Below are positions 1-9,185 of a DNA stretch of 64,000 bases, one piece after another. Within the stretch, counting starts at the first letter, position 1; each line of letters starts with the position of its first letter. A program made the position numbers and the translations under genes. Origin of the DNA: Epilithonimonas bovis DSM 19482 (lineage in GTDB: Bacteria > Bacteroidota > Bacteroidia > Flavobacteriales > Weeksellaceae). The stretch spans positions 28,124-92,123 of the forward strand of contig NZ_FTPU01000013.1 in the NCBI RefSeq assembly GCF_900108115.1, read 5' to 3'. Under the pieces are notes generated by a model. The model was given only the letters and a program-made list of their open reading frames with translations, was not told the origin of the DNA and ran no database searches.

Positions 1-172
1 CGATGTATCCGATTGTCACATCAATTCCGCTTGTTAAAAGAGCGTGTGCTTCCTGCAACATACGATAGGTTTTTCCCACACCTGCGCTCATTCCGATGTA
101 GATTTTGAATTTCCCTCTTCTCGATTTTTTGATGAGATTGAGAAAGTCCTGTGCAGAATTCTTTTCATCCAT
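1..172 (-). CDS. kdpD: KdpD sensor histidine kinase, N-terminal fragment
   Basis: This is the first 57 residues of the potassium-sensing kinase KdpD; the gene runs off the left edge. The start ATG (complement of 170-172) opens with MDEKNSAQDF. A Walker A motif GMSAGVGKT at residues 27-35 matches the N-terminal KdpD domain, which binds nucleotide in the cytoplasm and precedes the USP-like, membrane and kinase domains. It is the last visible gene of the leftward kdp locus, 79 bp after the porin gene. Its likely partner is the sigma-54 response regulator at 6381-7730, since no OmpR-type KdpE is visible. Only the N-terminus can be judged. Confidence 0.85.
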   Translation of the reverse strand, partial: MDEKNSAQDFLNLIKKSRRGKFKIYIGMSAGVGKTYRMLQEAHALLTSGIDVTIGYI

Positions 173-251
173 AACAGATTGTCTTATTCAAAGTTATTAA
201 ATACCCTGTCAAAATTTTTGACAAGGGATTTTTTTGCTAAATATGGAGATT

Positions 252-1343
252 TTAAAAACTTACTGCTAATGAAGTCACTGCCATTAAGTTGTTTGATTTC
301 AAATTATTATCTCTATTGATAAAGATGTCATCTTTACTGCTTAGATTCTTAAGTTCTGTTCTCCAAACGAGATTCGGAAGAATCCGGTAATCTGCGTTTA
401 CAGAATAGCCAAACGTTTTAAATCCGTCGGCTGTTCCTGTTGCAATCATTACGCCTTTTTCATCGCTGTAATATTCGCCTCTTGCTGCAATGCTGAATTT
501 CTCTGTCGGATAATATTTAGCAATTACAACCGGAGAATACCAAATATTATACTGGTCGCTTCCTTTTGCTTTTTGCTCTGCACCGATATCGAAACCTGTA
601 ATCAAAGCAAACTTTTTACTGATTTGGAAACTTCCGTACAAGTTGTGGAAATATCTCATTTGTCTGATGCTGTCCGGTTTATCGTTTCCGATGAAAGAAC
701 TGCTGTTTAAAGTGATTTTTTCTGAAGGTTTATAAGTCAACTGATGACCGAAAGCAACTGTAGAGTTTCCGTCTAATCGCTGAATTCTTTGCCAACCGTT
801 TAGAACTAAACCGCTCAAAAACCACTTTCCGCTGTCGCTGGTGTAAGAGATTTTGGCACCGCTTTCAAAATAAGGCGAGTTGTCTGCCAACATACTTCTT
901 GTCAACGTAAAGCAATCTTTGCTGATGGCACTTTCAAAACCGATGTGTGATGGCATTACACCAGCATCAATCCAGAGATTTTTGTTTTTTGATATTTTTA
1001 CCCCAACATTGGCTTCATAAACATTTTCCAAAACTCCAGGTTCTGCGGCGTAGTTTGAATTCATATAAGTTCCTACTCCCAATGCTATATTAGCTCTTAA
1101 TCTTTCCGTTTCGTAGTTTGCCTTTACAAATCCCAAATTAAGGTTCACCTCATTGTTTCTGTTGTGGCTGTACACAAATCCGGGTCTTGTATTGTTTTCA
1201 GGATTATTAAAATCGTACTGATAATACACTTCTGCATAACCAGAAATTATTAAAGGGTTTTTAGTTTCAGTTTCTTCCTGAGCGTGCAGTGTAGAAACTG
1301 CGCCAAGCATTGCAAATGCCAGTAATGATAGTTTTCTTTTCAT
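252..1343 (-). CDS. Outer-membrane beta-barrel porin of the kdp operon
   Basis: A 363-residue exported protein. Residues 1-22 form a signal peptide (MKRKLSLLAF...STLHAQ). The rest has alternating hydrophobic strands, many Tyr, Asn and Gly, and a C-terminal aromatic residue (SLAVSF), as in barrels of the OmpL-like 'porin-2' group. It lies 15 bp after kdpC and before kdpD, so it is probably cotranscribed and could supply outer-membrane passage for potassium or other solutes. That role is inferred from position; barrel and export are seen in the sequence. Confidence 0.75.
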   Translation of the reverse strand: MKRKLSLLAFAMLGAVSTLHAQEETETKNPLIISGYAEVYYQYDFNNPENNTRPGFVYSHNRNNEVNLNLGFVKANYETERLRANIALGVGTYMNSNYAAEPGVLENVYEANVGVKISKNKNLWIDAGVMPSHIGFESAISKDCFTLTRSMLADNSPYFESGAKISYTSDSGKWFLSGLVLNGWQRIQRLDGNSTVAFGHQLTYKPSEKITLNSSSFIGNDKPDSIRQMRYFHNLYGSFQISKKFALITGFDIGAEQKAKGSDQYNIWYSPVVIAKYYPTEKFSIAARGEYYSDEKGVMIATGTADGFKTFGYSVNADYRILPNLVWRTELKNLSSKDDIFINRDNNLKSNNLMAVTSLAVSF

Positions 1344-1358
1344 TTCTAAATATATAAT

Positions 1359-1919
1359 TTACTTCAAACCGTCTAATGCGATATTGAGTTTTAAAACGTT
1401 GATTTTTTCAGTTCCGAACATTCCAAGAAAGGGAGATTCGATATTGTTTTCAATCAGTGAATTGACTTTGCGGATGTCAACCTTTCTGATATCGGCAATT
1501 CTTTGAGCTTGAACCTTAGCCGCCTGAACAGAAATATTAGGGTCTAGACCAGCACCACTTGCTGTAACGATATCGGAAGGAATTTCGGATTTCTGAACTG
1601 TTGGATTATGTTTCATAAAATTTTCTACTCTTTCTTCAACATCTTTGAGATAATCAGGATTTAAAGGTCCTTTGTTACTTCCTCCCGCTCCTGCAGCATT
1701 GTAGTCTACAGCCGAAGGACGTGACCAGAAATATTCGTCTTTATCGAATTTTTGTCCGACATTGGCGTAAAATTTCTTGCCGTTATGCTCTATGATTTCT
1801 CCTTTTCCATTATTGGGAGCAGCTTGTGCAATTCCGAAAATGAAAAGCGTGTAGAATCCTGAAAAAAATACAGCACAGAATAATGTTAATCTGATGGCTG
1901 GTAATATATTTTGTTTCAT
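1359..1919 (-). CDS. kdpC: Potassium-transporting ATPase subunit KdpC
   Basis: KdpC is the single-pass membrane subunit that stabilises the KdpFABC potassium pump and helps ATP binding by KdpB. The 186-residue protein has one N-terminal membrane helix (about residues 9-32). Family signatures follow: FWSRPSAVDYN with a GGSNKGPLNP loop near residues 66-89, and a SGAGLDPNIS motif followed by an alpha-helical QRIADIR stretch. Length is usual for the family. It sits 82 bp after kdpB and 15 bp before the porin gene. Confidence 0.95.
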   Translation of the reverse strand: MKQNILPAIRLTLFCAVFFSGFYTLFIFGIAQAAPNNGKGEIIEHNGKKFYANVGQKFDKDEYFWSRPSAVDYNAAGAGGSNKGPLNPDYLKDVEERVENFMKHNPTVQKSEIPSDIVTASGAGLDPNISVQAAKVQAQRIADIRKVDIRKVNSLIENNIESPFLGMFGTEKINVLKLNIALDGLK

Positions 1920-2001
1920 AATTTTAATAATTGATAATTGAAAGTTGATAATTGAAATCTAAAATCTATATTATTACAATTTTTATTTTTCAATTTTACA
2001 T

Positions 2002-4023
2002 TTATATAAAAACTGATACGATTAAGTCTATGATTTTAATTCCGATAAATGGAATGATTACTCCTCCTAAACCGTAAATTAAAAGGTTTCTTCTTAATAA
2101 TGCACTTGCTCCGATTGGTTTGTAAGCCACACCTTTCAAAGCTAATGGAATTAACATCGGGATTACAATTGCGTTGAAGATTACGGCTGAAAGAATCGCT
2201 GATTCAGGTGAATGAAGTCCCATAATATTCAATCCTTGCAATGCCGGAATGGAAGCAATAAATAATGCCGGAACAATCGCAAAATACTTCGCCACGTCAT
2301 TCGCAATACTGAATGTTGTAAGAGTTCCTCTCGTCATCAGTAATTGTTTTCCGATTTCTACCACTTCAATTAATTTGGTTGGGTCATTATCCAAATCCAC
2401 CATATTTCCGGCCTCTTTCGCAGCCTGCGTTCCACTGTTCATCGCAACACCGACATCTGCCTGAGCAAGAGCCGGAGCATCGTTGGTTCCGTCTCCCATC
2501 ATCGCTACCAATCTTCCTTCAGACTGTTCTTTCTTGATGTAGTTCATCTTATCTTCAGGTTTTGCTTCTGCGATAAAATCATCTACTCCAGCTTTTTCAG
2601 CAATAAATTTAGCTGTCAGAGGATTATCTCCGGTTACCATTACGGTTTTAATACCCATTTTTCTCAATCGGTCAAAACGCTCTTTGATTCCAGGTTTGAT
2701 AATATCCTGTAATTCTATAACCCCAAGTGCTTTTTCATTTTCTGAAACCACGAGCGGCGTACCACCGTTTTGCGAAATTTCTCTGACTCTCTCTGCAACT
2801 TCGGGTGGGAAAGTATTGCCCGCATTTGTAACAATATTTTTAATTGCGTCAGTTGCACCTTTTCTAATTCGCGTGTTTTCATAATCAATACCTGAGCTTC
2901 TGGTTTCTGCCGTAAACGTGATGAATTCAGGATTTTTCACTTCATAACTCAGAGGATTAATTCCTGCCAATTCAATAATTGATTTCCCCTCAGGTGTTTC
3001 ATCAGCCATAGAGCTTAGGACAGCTGCTTTTATTAGAGCTCTTTCATCCACCCCATTTGCCGGATAAAAATTTGTCGCTTTTCTGTTTCCGATGGTAATT
3101 GTTCCGGTTTTATCCAATAATAAAACATCAATATCACCCGCAGTTTCCACTGCTTTACCACTTTTAGTAATCACGTTGGCTCTTAAAGCTCTGTCCATTC
3201 CTGCAATACCGATGGCTGATAACAGACCACCAATCGTCGTTGGAATAAGACATACAAATAATGAGATAAATGCTGCAATGGTAATTGGTGTATGGGCATA
3301 ATCAGCGAATGGTTTCAAGGTCACTGTTACAATAACAAAAACCAATGTAAATCCAGCTAAAAGAATCGTTAAAGCAATTTCGTTTGGTGTTTTCTGTCTT
3401 GAAGCGCCTTCCACCAAAGCAATCATTTTATCAAGGAAACTTTCTCCCGGTTCTGTGGTTACTTTAACTTTGATTTTATCAGAAAGAACTTTCGTACCTC
3501 CGGTTACACTGCTTTTATCACCACCGGCTTCACGGATGACGGGAGCAGATTCTCCGGTGATGGCGCTTTCGTCAATCGTTGCCAAACCTTCGATAATTTC
3601 GCCATCGGACGGAATGATATCTCCTGTTTCACAAACAAAGACATCTCCTTTTCTTAGTTGGTTGGATGGCACTATTTTAACTTCATTACTTGAAGTCAGC
3701 ATTTTTGCAGGTGTTTCTTCTCTTGTTTTTCTCAAAGAATCTGCCTGAGCTTTACCTCTTGCTTCGGCAATAGCTTCGGCGAAGTTGGCGAAAAGTAAAG
3801 TGATGAATAATATAAATGTTACAATAATATTATAGATCAAACTTCCCTGACTTTGCTCACCCATTGCGATCCACAGACAAACACCTGCCATTACCAAAGT
3901 CCCTATGTACACCATAAACATCACCGGATTTCGGAACATCTTTGCCGGGTGCAGTTTTATAAATGATTGTTTCAGCGCTTCATTGACTAATTCTGCCTGA
4001 AACAAGTTGTTATTTCCTTTCAT
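2002..4023 (-). CDS. kdpB: Potassium-transporting P-type ATPase subunit KdpB
   Basis: KdpB is the ATP-hydrolysing subunit of the inner-membrane KdpFABC complex. The 673-residue protein carries all P-type ATPase signatures: the TGES actuator loop, the phosphorylation motif DKTGT with the acceptor Asp at residue 304, [10 protein letters not shown] in the nucleotide domain, and [10 protein letters not shown] in the hinge. About seven membrane segments are visible, including four near the N-terminus and a C-terminal cluster. It begins 17 bp after kdpA ends. Nothing suggests inactivation. Confidence 0.97.
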   Translation of the reverse strand: MKGNNNLFQAELVNEALKQSFIKLHPAKMFRNPVMFMVYIGTLVMAGVCLWIAMGEQSQGSLIYNIIVTFILFITLLFANFAEAIAEARGKAQADSLRKTREETPAKMLTSSNEVKIVPSNQLRKGDVFVCETGDIIPSDGEIIEGLATIDESAITGESAPVIREAGGDKSSVTGGTKVLSDKIKVKVTTEPGESFLDKMIALVEGASRQKTPNEIALTILLAGFTLVFVIVTVTLKPFADYAHTPITIAAFISLFVCLIPTTIGGLLSAIGIAGMDRALRANVITKSGKAVETAGDIDVLLLDKTGTITIGNRKATNFYPANGVDERALIKAAVLSSMADETPEGKSIIELAGINPLSYEVKNPEFITFTAETRSSGIDYENTRIRKGATDAIKNIVTNAGNTFPPEVAERVREISQNGGTPLVVSENEKALGVIELQDIIKPGIKERFDRLRKMGIKTVMVTGDNPLTAKFIAEKAGVDDFIAEAKPEDKMNYIKKEQSEGRLVAMMGDGTNDAPALAQADVGVAMNSGTQAAKEAGNMVDLDNDPTKLIEVVEIGKQLLMTRGTLTTFSIANDVAKYFAIVPALFIASIPALQGLNIMGLHSPESAILSAVIFNAIVIPMLIPLALKGVAYKPIGASALLRRNLLIYGLGGVIIPFIGIKIIDLIVSVFI

Positions 4024-4040
4024 TATAATATAGATAAGAA

Positions 4041-5738
4041 TTAAAGTGAAAAATATTCAGCGATTGGACCTAATGCTAACGCCGGAAAGAATGACAACGC
4101 TGCTACAATTGCAATCACCGCAAACACCATTAAACCGAATGTTGCTGTATCTGTTTTGAGCGTTCCTGCACTTTCAGGGATATATTTTTTAGCAGCAAGA
4201 CTTCCTGCGATGGCAACCGGGCCAATAATTGGTAAATATCTGGCCATCAGCATTACGATTCCGCACGCAATATTCCAGAATGGGTTGTTATCAGCCAAAC
4301 CTTCGAAACCACTTCCATTGTTGGCACTTGATGACGTAAATTCATATAACATTTCACTGAAACCGTGGAAGCCCGGATTGTTCAACCAACTTCCGTATTC
4401 ATCTGGATTGTGTGCAACCATATAACTTGAGATTGCAGTTCCTACAAGAATTAGGAAAGGGTGAAGCAATGCGATGATCATTGCGATTTTCATTTCTCTG
4501 GCCTCGATTTTCTTCCCTAAGAATTCAGGTGTTCTTCCTACCATTAATCCACTGATGAAAACGGCGAGGATGATGAATATATAAAAGTTTAAAAAACCTA
4601 CACCTACACCTCCGTAGAACGCATTGACCATCATTCCGAGCATTGTGTTCATTCCGGAAAGCGGTGTCAGAGAATCGTGCATTGCGTTGACAGAACCGTT
4701 GCTGGTAACCGTTGTATTAATTGCCCAATAAGCAGAAGCGGCGGGTCCGAAACGAACTTCTTTGCCTTCCATACTACCCAAATTCTGAGCAATTCCCATT
4801 TTTTCGATAGCTGGGTTTCCATTAATTTCATTAATAACTGTTGGCGTTAACAATAACAGAAATCCTACGGTCATTACCCCGAAAATAGTCCACGCCAATT
4901 TTTTTCTTCTTAAAACATAACCCATCGCAAATACCATTGCAATCGGAATCAACATAATAGAAACTGTTTCGACAATATTGGTAAAGTAATTTGGGTTTTC
5001 TAAAGGATGCGCAGAGTTAGGACCAAAAAATCCACCGCCATTGGTTCCTAGTTGCTTGATGGCAACGAATCCTGCTACCGGACCACGGCTTACCTCAACT
5101 TTATCACCCTGTAATGTTGTAATCGGGTCTTTTCCTTCGAAAGTCATTGGTGTTCCGTTAAAAGCCAATAATGAAGCTACAACTACAGCGATTGGGAATA
5201 AAACTCTTGTGCAAGTTCTGATAAATAAAAAGTAAAAATTTCCTAACTTATCCGCTGTTCTTTCCTTCATAGCCAGGAAAACCATACCTGCAATAGCAAT
5301 ACCGCAGCCTGCGGAGATAAACTGCCACAGCATCAATGTCAATTGCCCCAAATAAGACAACCCTGATTCTCCGGAATAATGCTGAAGATTAGTATTGGTC
5401 ACAAAACTTACTGCCGTATTGAAAGCCAGATCGCCGCTCATTGACGGGTTATTATCCGGATTTAGAGGAAGCCAGCTCATATTGGTCAAAACAAACATCG
5501 AAATGAGAAACCATACCACATTGATGGTCAGCAATGCTGAAAGGTGCTGTTTCCAGTTCATTTCTGAATTTGGATCTATTCCGGAAATTCTGTAAAATAG
5601 TTTGTCGATTGGATCAAAAAGTCCGTCCAAAAAGGTTTTTTCTTTGGTAAAGATCTTTCCAATATATCTCCCCAGAGGAATTGCCAGCAAAACCACTAAG
5701 GCATACATCAGCAAAATTCCTGTAATTTCTGTATTCAT
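4041..5738 (-). CDS. kdpA: Potassium-transporting ATPase subunit KdpA
   Basis: KdpA is the potassium-selective channel-like subunit of the Kdp pump in the inner membrane. The 565-residue protein has about ten membrane spans and four selectivity-loop regions; the loops near [22 protein letters not shown] and [11 protein letters not shown] are recognisable. Length is normal for the family. The start lies 3 bp from the stop of the upstream 60-residue ORF and the end is 17 bp from kdpB, so the genes form a tight operon. Confidence 0.96.
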   Translation of the reverse strand: MNTEITGILLMYALVVLLAIPLGRYIGKIFTKEKTFLDGLFDPIDKLFYRISGIDPNSEMNWKQHLSALLTINVVWFLISMFVLTNMSWLPLNPDNNPSMSGDLAFNTAVSFVTNTNLQHYSGESGLSYLGQLTLMLWQFISAGCGIAIAGMVFLAMKERTADKLGNFYFLFIRTCTRVLFPIAVVVASLLAFNGTPMTFEGKDPITTLQGDKVEVSRGPVAGFVAIKQLGTNGGGFFGPNSAHPLENPNYFTNIVETVSIMLIPIAMVFAMGYVLRRKKLAWTIFGVMTVGFLLLLTPTVINEINGNPAIEKMGIAQNLGSMEGKEVRFGPAASAYWAINTTVTSNGSVNAMHDSLTPLSGMNTMLGMMVNAFYGGVGVGFLNFYIFIILAVFISGLMVGRTPEFLGKKIEAREMKIAMIIALLHPFLILVGTAISSYMVAHNPDEYGSWLNNPGFHGFSEMLYEFTSSSANNGSGFEGLADNNPFWNIACGIVMLMARYLPIIGPVAIAGSLAAKKYIPESAGTLKTDTATFGLMVFAVIAIVAALSFFPALALGPIAEYFSL

Positions 5739-5741
5739 TTT

Positions 5742-5924
5742 TTATTTAATAATTTTAGTATAATGTCTATTTATTTGTGAGGTGCTTTGGTGCAGTGTTG
5801 ATGATGTTAAGGCAATACCTTTAACGAAAATGATCAGATAAATAAATGCTGCTACAAAGGAGATCCAAAATAGTAAAGTCAGCCATTCCATCAATTTTCT
5901 TTTCGTTTGAGATCCCATCATCAT
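5742..5924 (-). CDS. Small single-pass membrane protein between kdpF and kdpA
   Basis: A 60-residue protein with a basic N-terminus (QTKRKLMEW) and one strong membrane helix (LTLLFWISFVAAFIYLIIF), then a short polar tail. I do not recognise the family. It starts one base after the kdpF stop and ends 3 bp before kdpA, so it is surely cotranscribed with the pump genes. Three consecutive ATG codons (5924, 5921, 5918) are possible starts. A role as an extra Kdp accessory subunit is only an inference from position. Confidence 0.6.
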   Translation of the reverse strand: MMMGSQTKRKLMEWLTLLFWISFVAAFIYLIIFVKGIALTSSTLHQSTSQINRHYTKIIK

Positions 5925-5925
5925 A

Positions 5926-6003
5926 TCAGAATTTTTCTGGTTTCACTAAGACATAGCAGATGTAAACAAATACGGCGATGGCGATGATAAATAATGCTGT
6001 CAT
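5926..6003 (-). CDS. kdpF: Potassium-transporting ATPase subunit KdpF
   Basis: A 25-residue hydrophobic peptide that begins MTALFIIAIAV and ends in the KPEKF tail typical of KdpF, the small subunit that stabilises the KdpABC complex in the membrane. Its start overlaps the stop of the upstream 26-residue ORF by an ATGA junction, and it is followed at once by the 60-residue ORF and kdpA. Such a short gene is easily missed by gene finders. Confidence 0.85.
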   Translation of the reverse strand: MTALFIIAIAVFVYICYVLVKPEKF

Positions 6004-6080
6004 ATCTTTTCAAAATATTTTACGGTTAGAAAAAAGAGTACAAAAAGTACTGCTCCGGTGATTGTTAGGATGAGTGTCAT
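6000..6080 (-). CDS. Tiny membrane peptide upstream of kdpF
   Basis: A 26-residue ORF that is almost entirely one membrane helix (LILTITGAVLFVLFFLTV) followed by KYFEKI. Its stop overlaps the kdpF start (ATGA), a sign of translational coupling. It looks like a second KdpF-like peptide, but the family is not recognised and expression is inferred from the arrangement alone. Confidence 0.5.
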   Translation of the reverse strand: MTLILTITGAVLFVLFFLTVKYFEKI

Positions 6081-6087
6081 TTTTTTA

Positions 6088-6195
6088 TTATAGGATTTTG
6101 ATTGCAAAACTTACTACGACCATAGAACCATATAGCGCTAATAGAATGTGCCAGGGTTTACAGTGCTTTACGAATTTTAATTTCCAGTTTTTCAT
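6088..6195 (-). CDS. Tiny membrane protein, first ORF of the kdp transcript
   Basis: A 35-residue ORF with a basic N-terminal half (MKNWKLKFVKHCKPW) and one hydrophobic helix (ILLALYGSMVVVSFAIKIL). It stops 7 bp before the next tiny ORF and starts about 30 bp downstream of a possible sigma-54 promoter, so it would be the first gene of the kdp mRNA. Function unknown; it may be a leader-like or accessory peptide of the pump. Confidence 0.45.
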   Translation of the reverse strand: MKNWKLKFVKHCKPWHILLALYGSMVVVSFAIKIL

Positions 6196-6226
6196 AATGT
6201 CAATTTTTTGTTATGCCAGAATAATC

Positions 6227-6241
6227 ACAATAAGAAGTCCA
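6227..6241 (-). promoter_or_regulatory. Possible sigma-54 promoter of the kdp operon
   Basis: On the minus strand the sequence TGGACTTCTTATTGT has TGG and TTG in the -24/-12 spacing of sigma-54 promoters, but GT instead of GC at -12. Transcription would start about 20 bp before the first small ORF. The neighbouring regulator belongs to the sigma-54 activator family, which fits. The imperfect -12 element keeps confidence low. Confidence 0.35.
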
Positions 6242-6311
6242 CAATTTAAAAAAAACAATAATCAACTGTAAATCAGAACAATAAAAATAAAACCTATGAA
6301 ATAGAAAAAGA

Positions 6312-6338
6312 AATACCCTTTCATTTTGAAAGGGTATT
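6312..6338. promoter_or_regulatory. Palindrome: enhancer site or terminator between regulator and kdp operon
   Basis: A perfect 11-bp inverted repeat, AATACCCTTTC and GAAAGGGTATT, with a 5-base loop. On the minus strand it is followed by a T-rich run, so it could end the regulator transcript. It also lies about 70 bp upstream of the possible sigma-54 promoter, where an activator of this family would bind. A near copy at 8461-8486 lies where no gene ends, which favours the binding-site reading. Confidence 0.55.
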
Positions 6339-6380
6339 AATTGTGTTTTGATAGTGATCGATAATTTAAATGAAATTCAC

Positions 6381-7730
6381 CTATGTGTTGATTCCGTACT
6401 CTGATAATTTCCTGTATAATGTTGTCAGGGCTATATTAAGGAGACGTGCAGTTTCTGTTTTATTACCGTCGGTGTAATTTAATACTTTCTGAATGTGAAT
6501 TTTCTCTGCACTTGCCAGTTCAAAAGCAGATAAGGTTTTGTTTTTAATCCCTTCTTCGCTGATATTTTGAAGTTCCTGCGGGAGCACCTCAATCTCAAGT
6601 CGGCTGTTGTCACAAAGGATAACGCTTCGCTCGATAACGTTTCGAAGTTCGCGAATATTGCCTTTCCAAGAATGTCTTTTCAATGCTTCCAGATAATCAT
6701 CGGAAAATCCGGTGATCTTTTTTCCTACTTTGGAAGAAAAGGTGTGGAGAAAACTATTGGCCAGATCTTTAATATCACTGGTACGTTCTCTCAATGGAGG
6801 AAGATGGATGGTGAAGATGTTGATCCTGTAATAAAGATCCTCTCTGAAATTTCCGGTTTGAATTTCCTCTTCCAAATTACGGTTGGTCGCTGCAATAATT
6901 CTGACATCAATTTTAGTGGGCTTGCTATCTCCCACTTTTAAAAATTCTCCTGATTCTAATACACGCAGAAGTTTGGCCTGCAAGTCTAAAGGCATTTCAC
7001 CAATTTCGTCCAGAAAAACGGTTCCTTTATTGGCTTCTTCAAAAATCCCCTTGGAATCTTTAAACGCTCCTGTAAAGGCTCCGGCTTTATGCCCGAATAA
7101 TTCGTTCTCCAGAAGCTCTTTACTAAATGCAGAGCAGTTGACCGCTATAAAATTATTTTTTATTCTTGTGCTCGCATTATGAATGGCATTGGCAAAAACT
7201 TCCTTTCCTGTTCCTGTTTCGCCCGTCAATAAAACGGTAGCATCTGTCACTGCCACTTTTTTTCCCGATTCTATAGCTGAATTGATCTTTTTTGAATGAC
7301 CGATAATGGAATCAAAAGAATGCTTGCTGCCGAGCTGTTTTTCAAGCTGTAAGATTCGTTTGTTAAGAGTAGACTTTTCAATGGCCTTATAAACCAAAGG
7401 AATGATCTTATTGTTATCATCTCCTTTGGTTATATAATCGAAAGCACCGTTTTTCATTGCCTGTACTCCGTCAGGAATATTCCCGTATGCCGTCAGAAGA
7501 ATTACTTCTATGGCAGGATATTTTTCATTGATCAGCTTTGAAAAATCGACACCGCTCCCGTCAGGTAATTTTACATCACAGATGACAACATCAATATCAC
7601 TGTATTCAAGTCTTTTGCTGGCATTTGCCAGATCTGATGCCTGAAATATTTCAAAGCCTTCTAAGCTCAGAATTTTTGAGAGTAAAACTCTTATTTTTTC
7701 TTCATCGTCAATGACCAGTATGTTATTCAC
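6381..7730 (-). CDS. Sigma-54-dependent response regulator (NtrC type) linked to kdp
   Basis: A 449-residue two-component regulator. The receiver domain (about residues 1-120) has the acidic pocket DD at 8-9 and phospho-acceptor Asp52 in the CDVKLPDG segment. The AAA+ domain has Walker A GETGTGKE and the sigma-54 contact loop GAFTGA. The C-terminus is a Fis-type helix-turn-helix (NKTETARLLNIALTTLYRKL). I chose the GTG at 7730: the longer frame to 7793 adds 21 non-conserved residues, and a TAAATTTG promoter box lies inside that stretch. It probably receives phosphate from KdpD, replacing KdpE, and activates the kdp genes. Confidence 0.88.
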   Translation of the reverse strand: MNNILVIDDEEKIRVLLSKILSLEGFEIFQASDLANASKRLEYSDIDVVICDVKLPDGSGVDFSKLINEKYPAIEVILLTAYGNIPDGVQAMKNGAFDYITKGDDNNKIIPLVYKAIEKSTLNKRILQLEKQLGSKHSFDSIIGHSKKINSAIESGKKVAVTDATVLLTGETGTGKEVFANAIHNASTRIKNNFIAVNCSAFSKELLENELFGHKAGAFTGAFKDSKGIFEEANKGTVFLDEIGEMPLDLQAKLLRVLESGEFLKVGDSKPTKIDVRIIAATNRNLEEEIQTGNFREDLYYRINIFTIHLPPLRERTSDIKDLANSFLHTFSSKVGKKITGFSDDYLEALKRHSWKGNIRELRNVIERSVILCDNSRLEIEVLPQELQNISEEGIKNKTLSAFELASAEKIHIQKVLNYTDGNKTETARLLNIALTTLYRKLSEYGINT

Positions 7731-7860
7731 TGTTTTTATTTTAATTACAAATTTACTATTATCTTTAAGTCTGCACTTACATTTTAAATGCAAAAATCAG
7801 CAGACTTTCGAAAACCTGCTGATGTTATAATTGAACATTCAATACTGCTGCTCACTATTA

Positions 7861-7995
7861 TTACATATATTGAAATATAGCAGCAGCTAAAAAAACACCG
7901 ATAATGGTGGCGATATGCATTTCCGCAATTTGCAGGTTATGTCTTTTATTGACTTGGGACCATTCTTTCCAGCTTCCTTTTCTTCGTATTTTCAT
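7861..7995 (-). CDS. Small membrane protein coupled to the 119-residue gene
   Basis: A 44-residue ORF with a basic, polar N-terminal half (MKIRRKGSWKEWSQ) and a C-terminal membrane helix (IATIIGVFLAAAIFQYM). Its ATG overlaps the stop codon of the upstream 119-residue gene (ATGA), so the two are probably translated together. No family is recognised. Confidence 0.5.
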   Translation of the reverse strand: MKIRRKGSWKEWSQVNKRHNLQIAEMHIATIIGVFLAAAIFQYM

Positions 7996-8351
7996 AATCC
8001 TGATTTATAAACTTGATGTAAATATTTTTTATTAAGTGATAAAGAAAGCATAGAAAAAATTTCTTGTCTTCTAACGGCCTTGCAGCTGAAAGTAAGACTG
8101 TCCAAAGAATAAATAAAAACATTTTCTACAGCATTTTTGAGAGCAGCATCTCCCTTTTCATAAAGATCATTCATTTTTTGGAAATATTGCTGGATCACTT
8201 CATTATTATTCTCCTGTATAGATTTTTTGATGTAACGAAGGAAAGTATTGATCACCATATATGGATTGTTAGAAATGTAAGTTTCGCTGAAATCTTTTTT
8301 AGATTGTGGAATAACCTTAATAATTTCAGAAACGGCTTCTTTATAGTTCAT
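7992..8351 (-). CDS. Hypothetical helical protein upstream of the regulator
   Basis: A 119-residue soluble protein, predicted helical throughout, with no signal peptide or membrane helix. I do not recognise the family. It is the first gene of a leftward pair whose second member is a 44-residue membrane protein. A palindrome like the one upstream of kdp lies 110 bp before its start, so it may belong to the same regulon as the pump. The overlapping plus-strand frame at 8064-8381 looks like a shadow of this gene. Confidence 0.65.
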   Translation of the reverse strand: MNYKEAVSEIIKVIPQSKKDFSETYISNNPYMVINTFLRYIKKSIQENNNEVIQQYFQKMNDLYEKGDAALKNAVENVFIYSLDSLTFSCKAVRRQEIFSMLSLSLNKKYLHQVYKSGL

Positions 8352-8460
8352 AATTCTTTTTTGAGAATTAATGCCAAATAGTATTCCTTAAAACAGAACA
8401 TAAGATTAAACATTTGTAAATCAAAACGATATACCCAAATCACTCATTTTATAAAACAAA

Positions 8461-8486
8461 TTACCCTATCAAAATGAAAGGGTATT
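8461..8486. promoter_or_regulatory. Second copy of the kdp-region palindrome
   Basis: The arms TACCCTATC and GAAAGGGTA form a 9-bp inverted repeat with one mismatch and a 5-base loop, nearly the same as 6312-6338. No gene ends here on either strand, so it is not a terminator. It lies about 110 bp upstream of the leftward gene at 7992-8351, a typical distance for an enhancer-binding regulator. Confidence 0.5.
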
Positions 8487-8642
8487 CCTACTGTTTTCAA
8501 AAACTTGAAAATTGGGTTATGTAATTTTCGATATAAAACTTGTGAAGAAAACAAAATGTTAAAAGGCATTTCTTGCACATTGACTTCGTCTGCCAAATAT
8601 TAGGCTAAGTTCTGTGAGCTCTCATGACACGATTATTTAATT

Positions 8643-8756
8643 CTAAAAATCTTTCCAAATCTTAACCAAAAGTTTTGATATATCTTGGTTTATGGATACA
8701 ATACCATAACGGCCAATTAAAGACTTATAATTCCAATAGCCACTGCTAAAAGTTTT
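8643..8756 (-). pseudogene. Gene remnant, copy 1
   Basis: An open stretch without a start codon that ends in a segment (YGIVSINQDISKLLVKIWKDF) resembling the second remnant at 9013-9150. The surrounding 8382-9180 region has no other convincing gene and many stops in all frames. It looks like decayed coding DNA; the original family is uncertain. Confidence 0.3.
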
Positions 8757-9012
8757 TTAGATTAAATAGCATTAACATAAATTAAAAGAACTTCAGTAAA
8801 CCAATAAAAATAATAAAAAAGGGCAATAACTAATATGCTTTTCCGTAAAAATAATTATAATCAATCTGACCTACTCCTTCACAATCCTACACCAAGACAT
8901 ACACAACTAAAGTCTAACATCTACAGAATTGTTTATCGGTAATAAGAAATATTTATATAATAACTCAATTTGTTTTTTTTCCGATAACGGCAATGTCTTA
9001 TTGTAAAAAAAC

Positions 9013-9150
9013 TTAATATTTCAGCTCAGATAATTGTGAGATTCTTTCTAAATCTTCTATCAAATGTTTTGATATCCCTTCCGTTATGGGTACTAAAGCA
9101 TAGCTAGTATTTAAACAGTATTGAGTAAATAATCCAAAATGGAAAATCAT
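9013..9150 (-). pseudogene. Gene remnant, copy 2, possible regulator C-terminus
   Basis: A 45-codon frame that ends YALVPITEGISKHLIEDLERI plus a short tail. The pattern recalls the C-terminal wing of HxlR-type winged-helix regulators (Y-x-L-T-x-x-G), but the N-terminal DNA-binding helices are missing. The nucleotide sequence at 9049-9102 repeats that at 8647-8709 in diverged form, which suggests an old tandem duplication that has decayed. Confidence 0.3.
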
Positions 9151-9185
9151 TAAAATCAAAAAGAAAACCATCTTTTAGAAAAACA

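Noticed and set aside
2249..5595. Plus-strand frames over the kdp genes
   Set aside because: They are shadows of the strongly conserved kdpA and kdpB on the other strand.
6196..6215. TGGCAT near the first kdp ORF as sigma-54 -24 element
   Set aside because: No TTGC stands at the right distance; the site at 6227-6241 has better spacing.
8064..8381. Plus-strand frame of 105 codons
   Set aside because: It lies over the minus-strand 119-residue gene, whose composition and coupling to the next ORF are more convincing.
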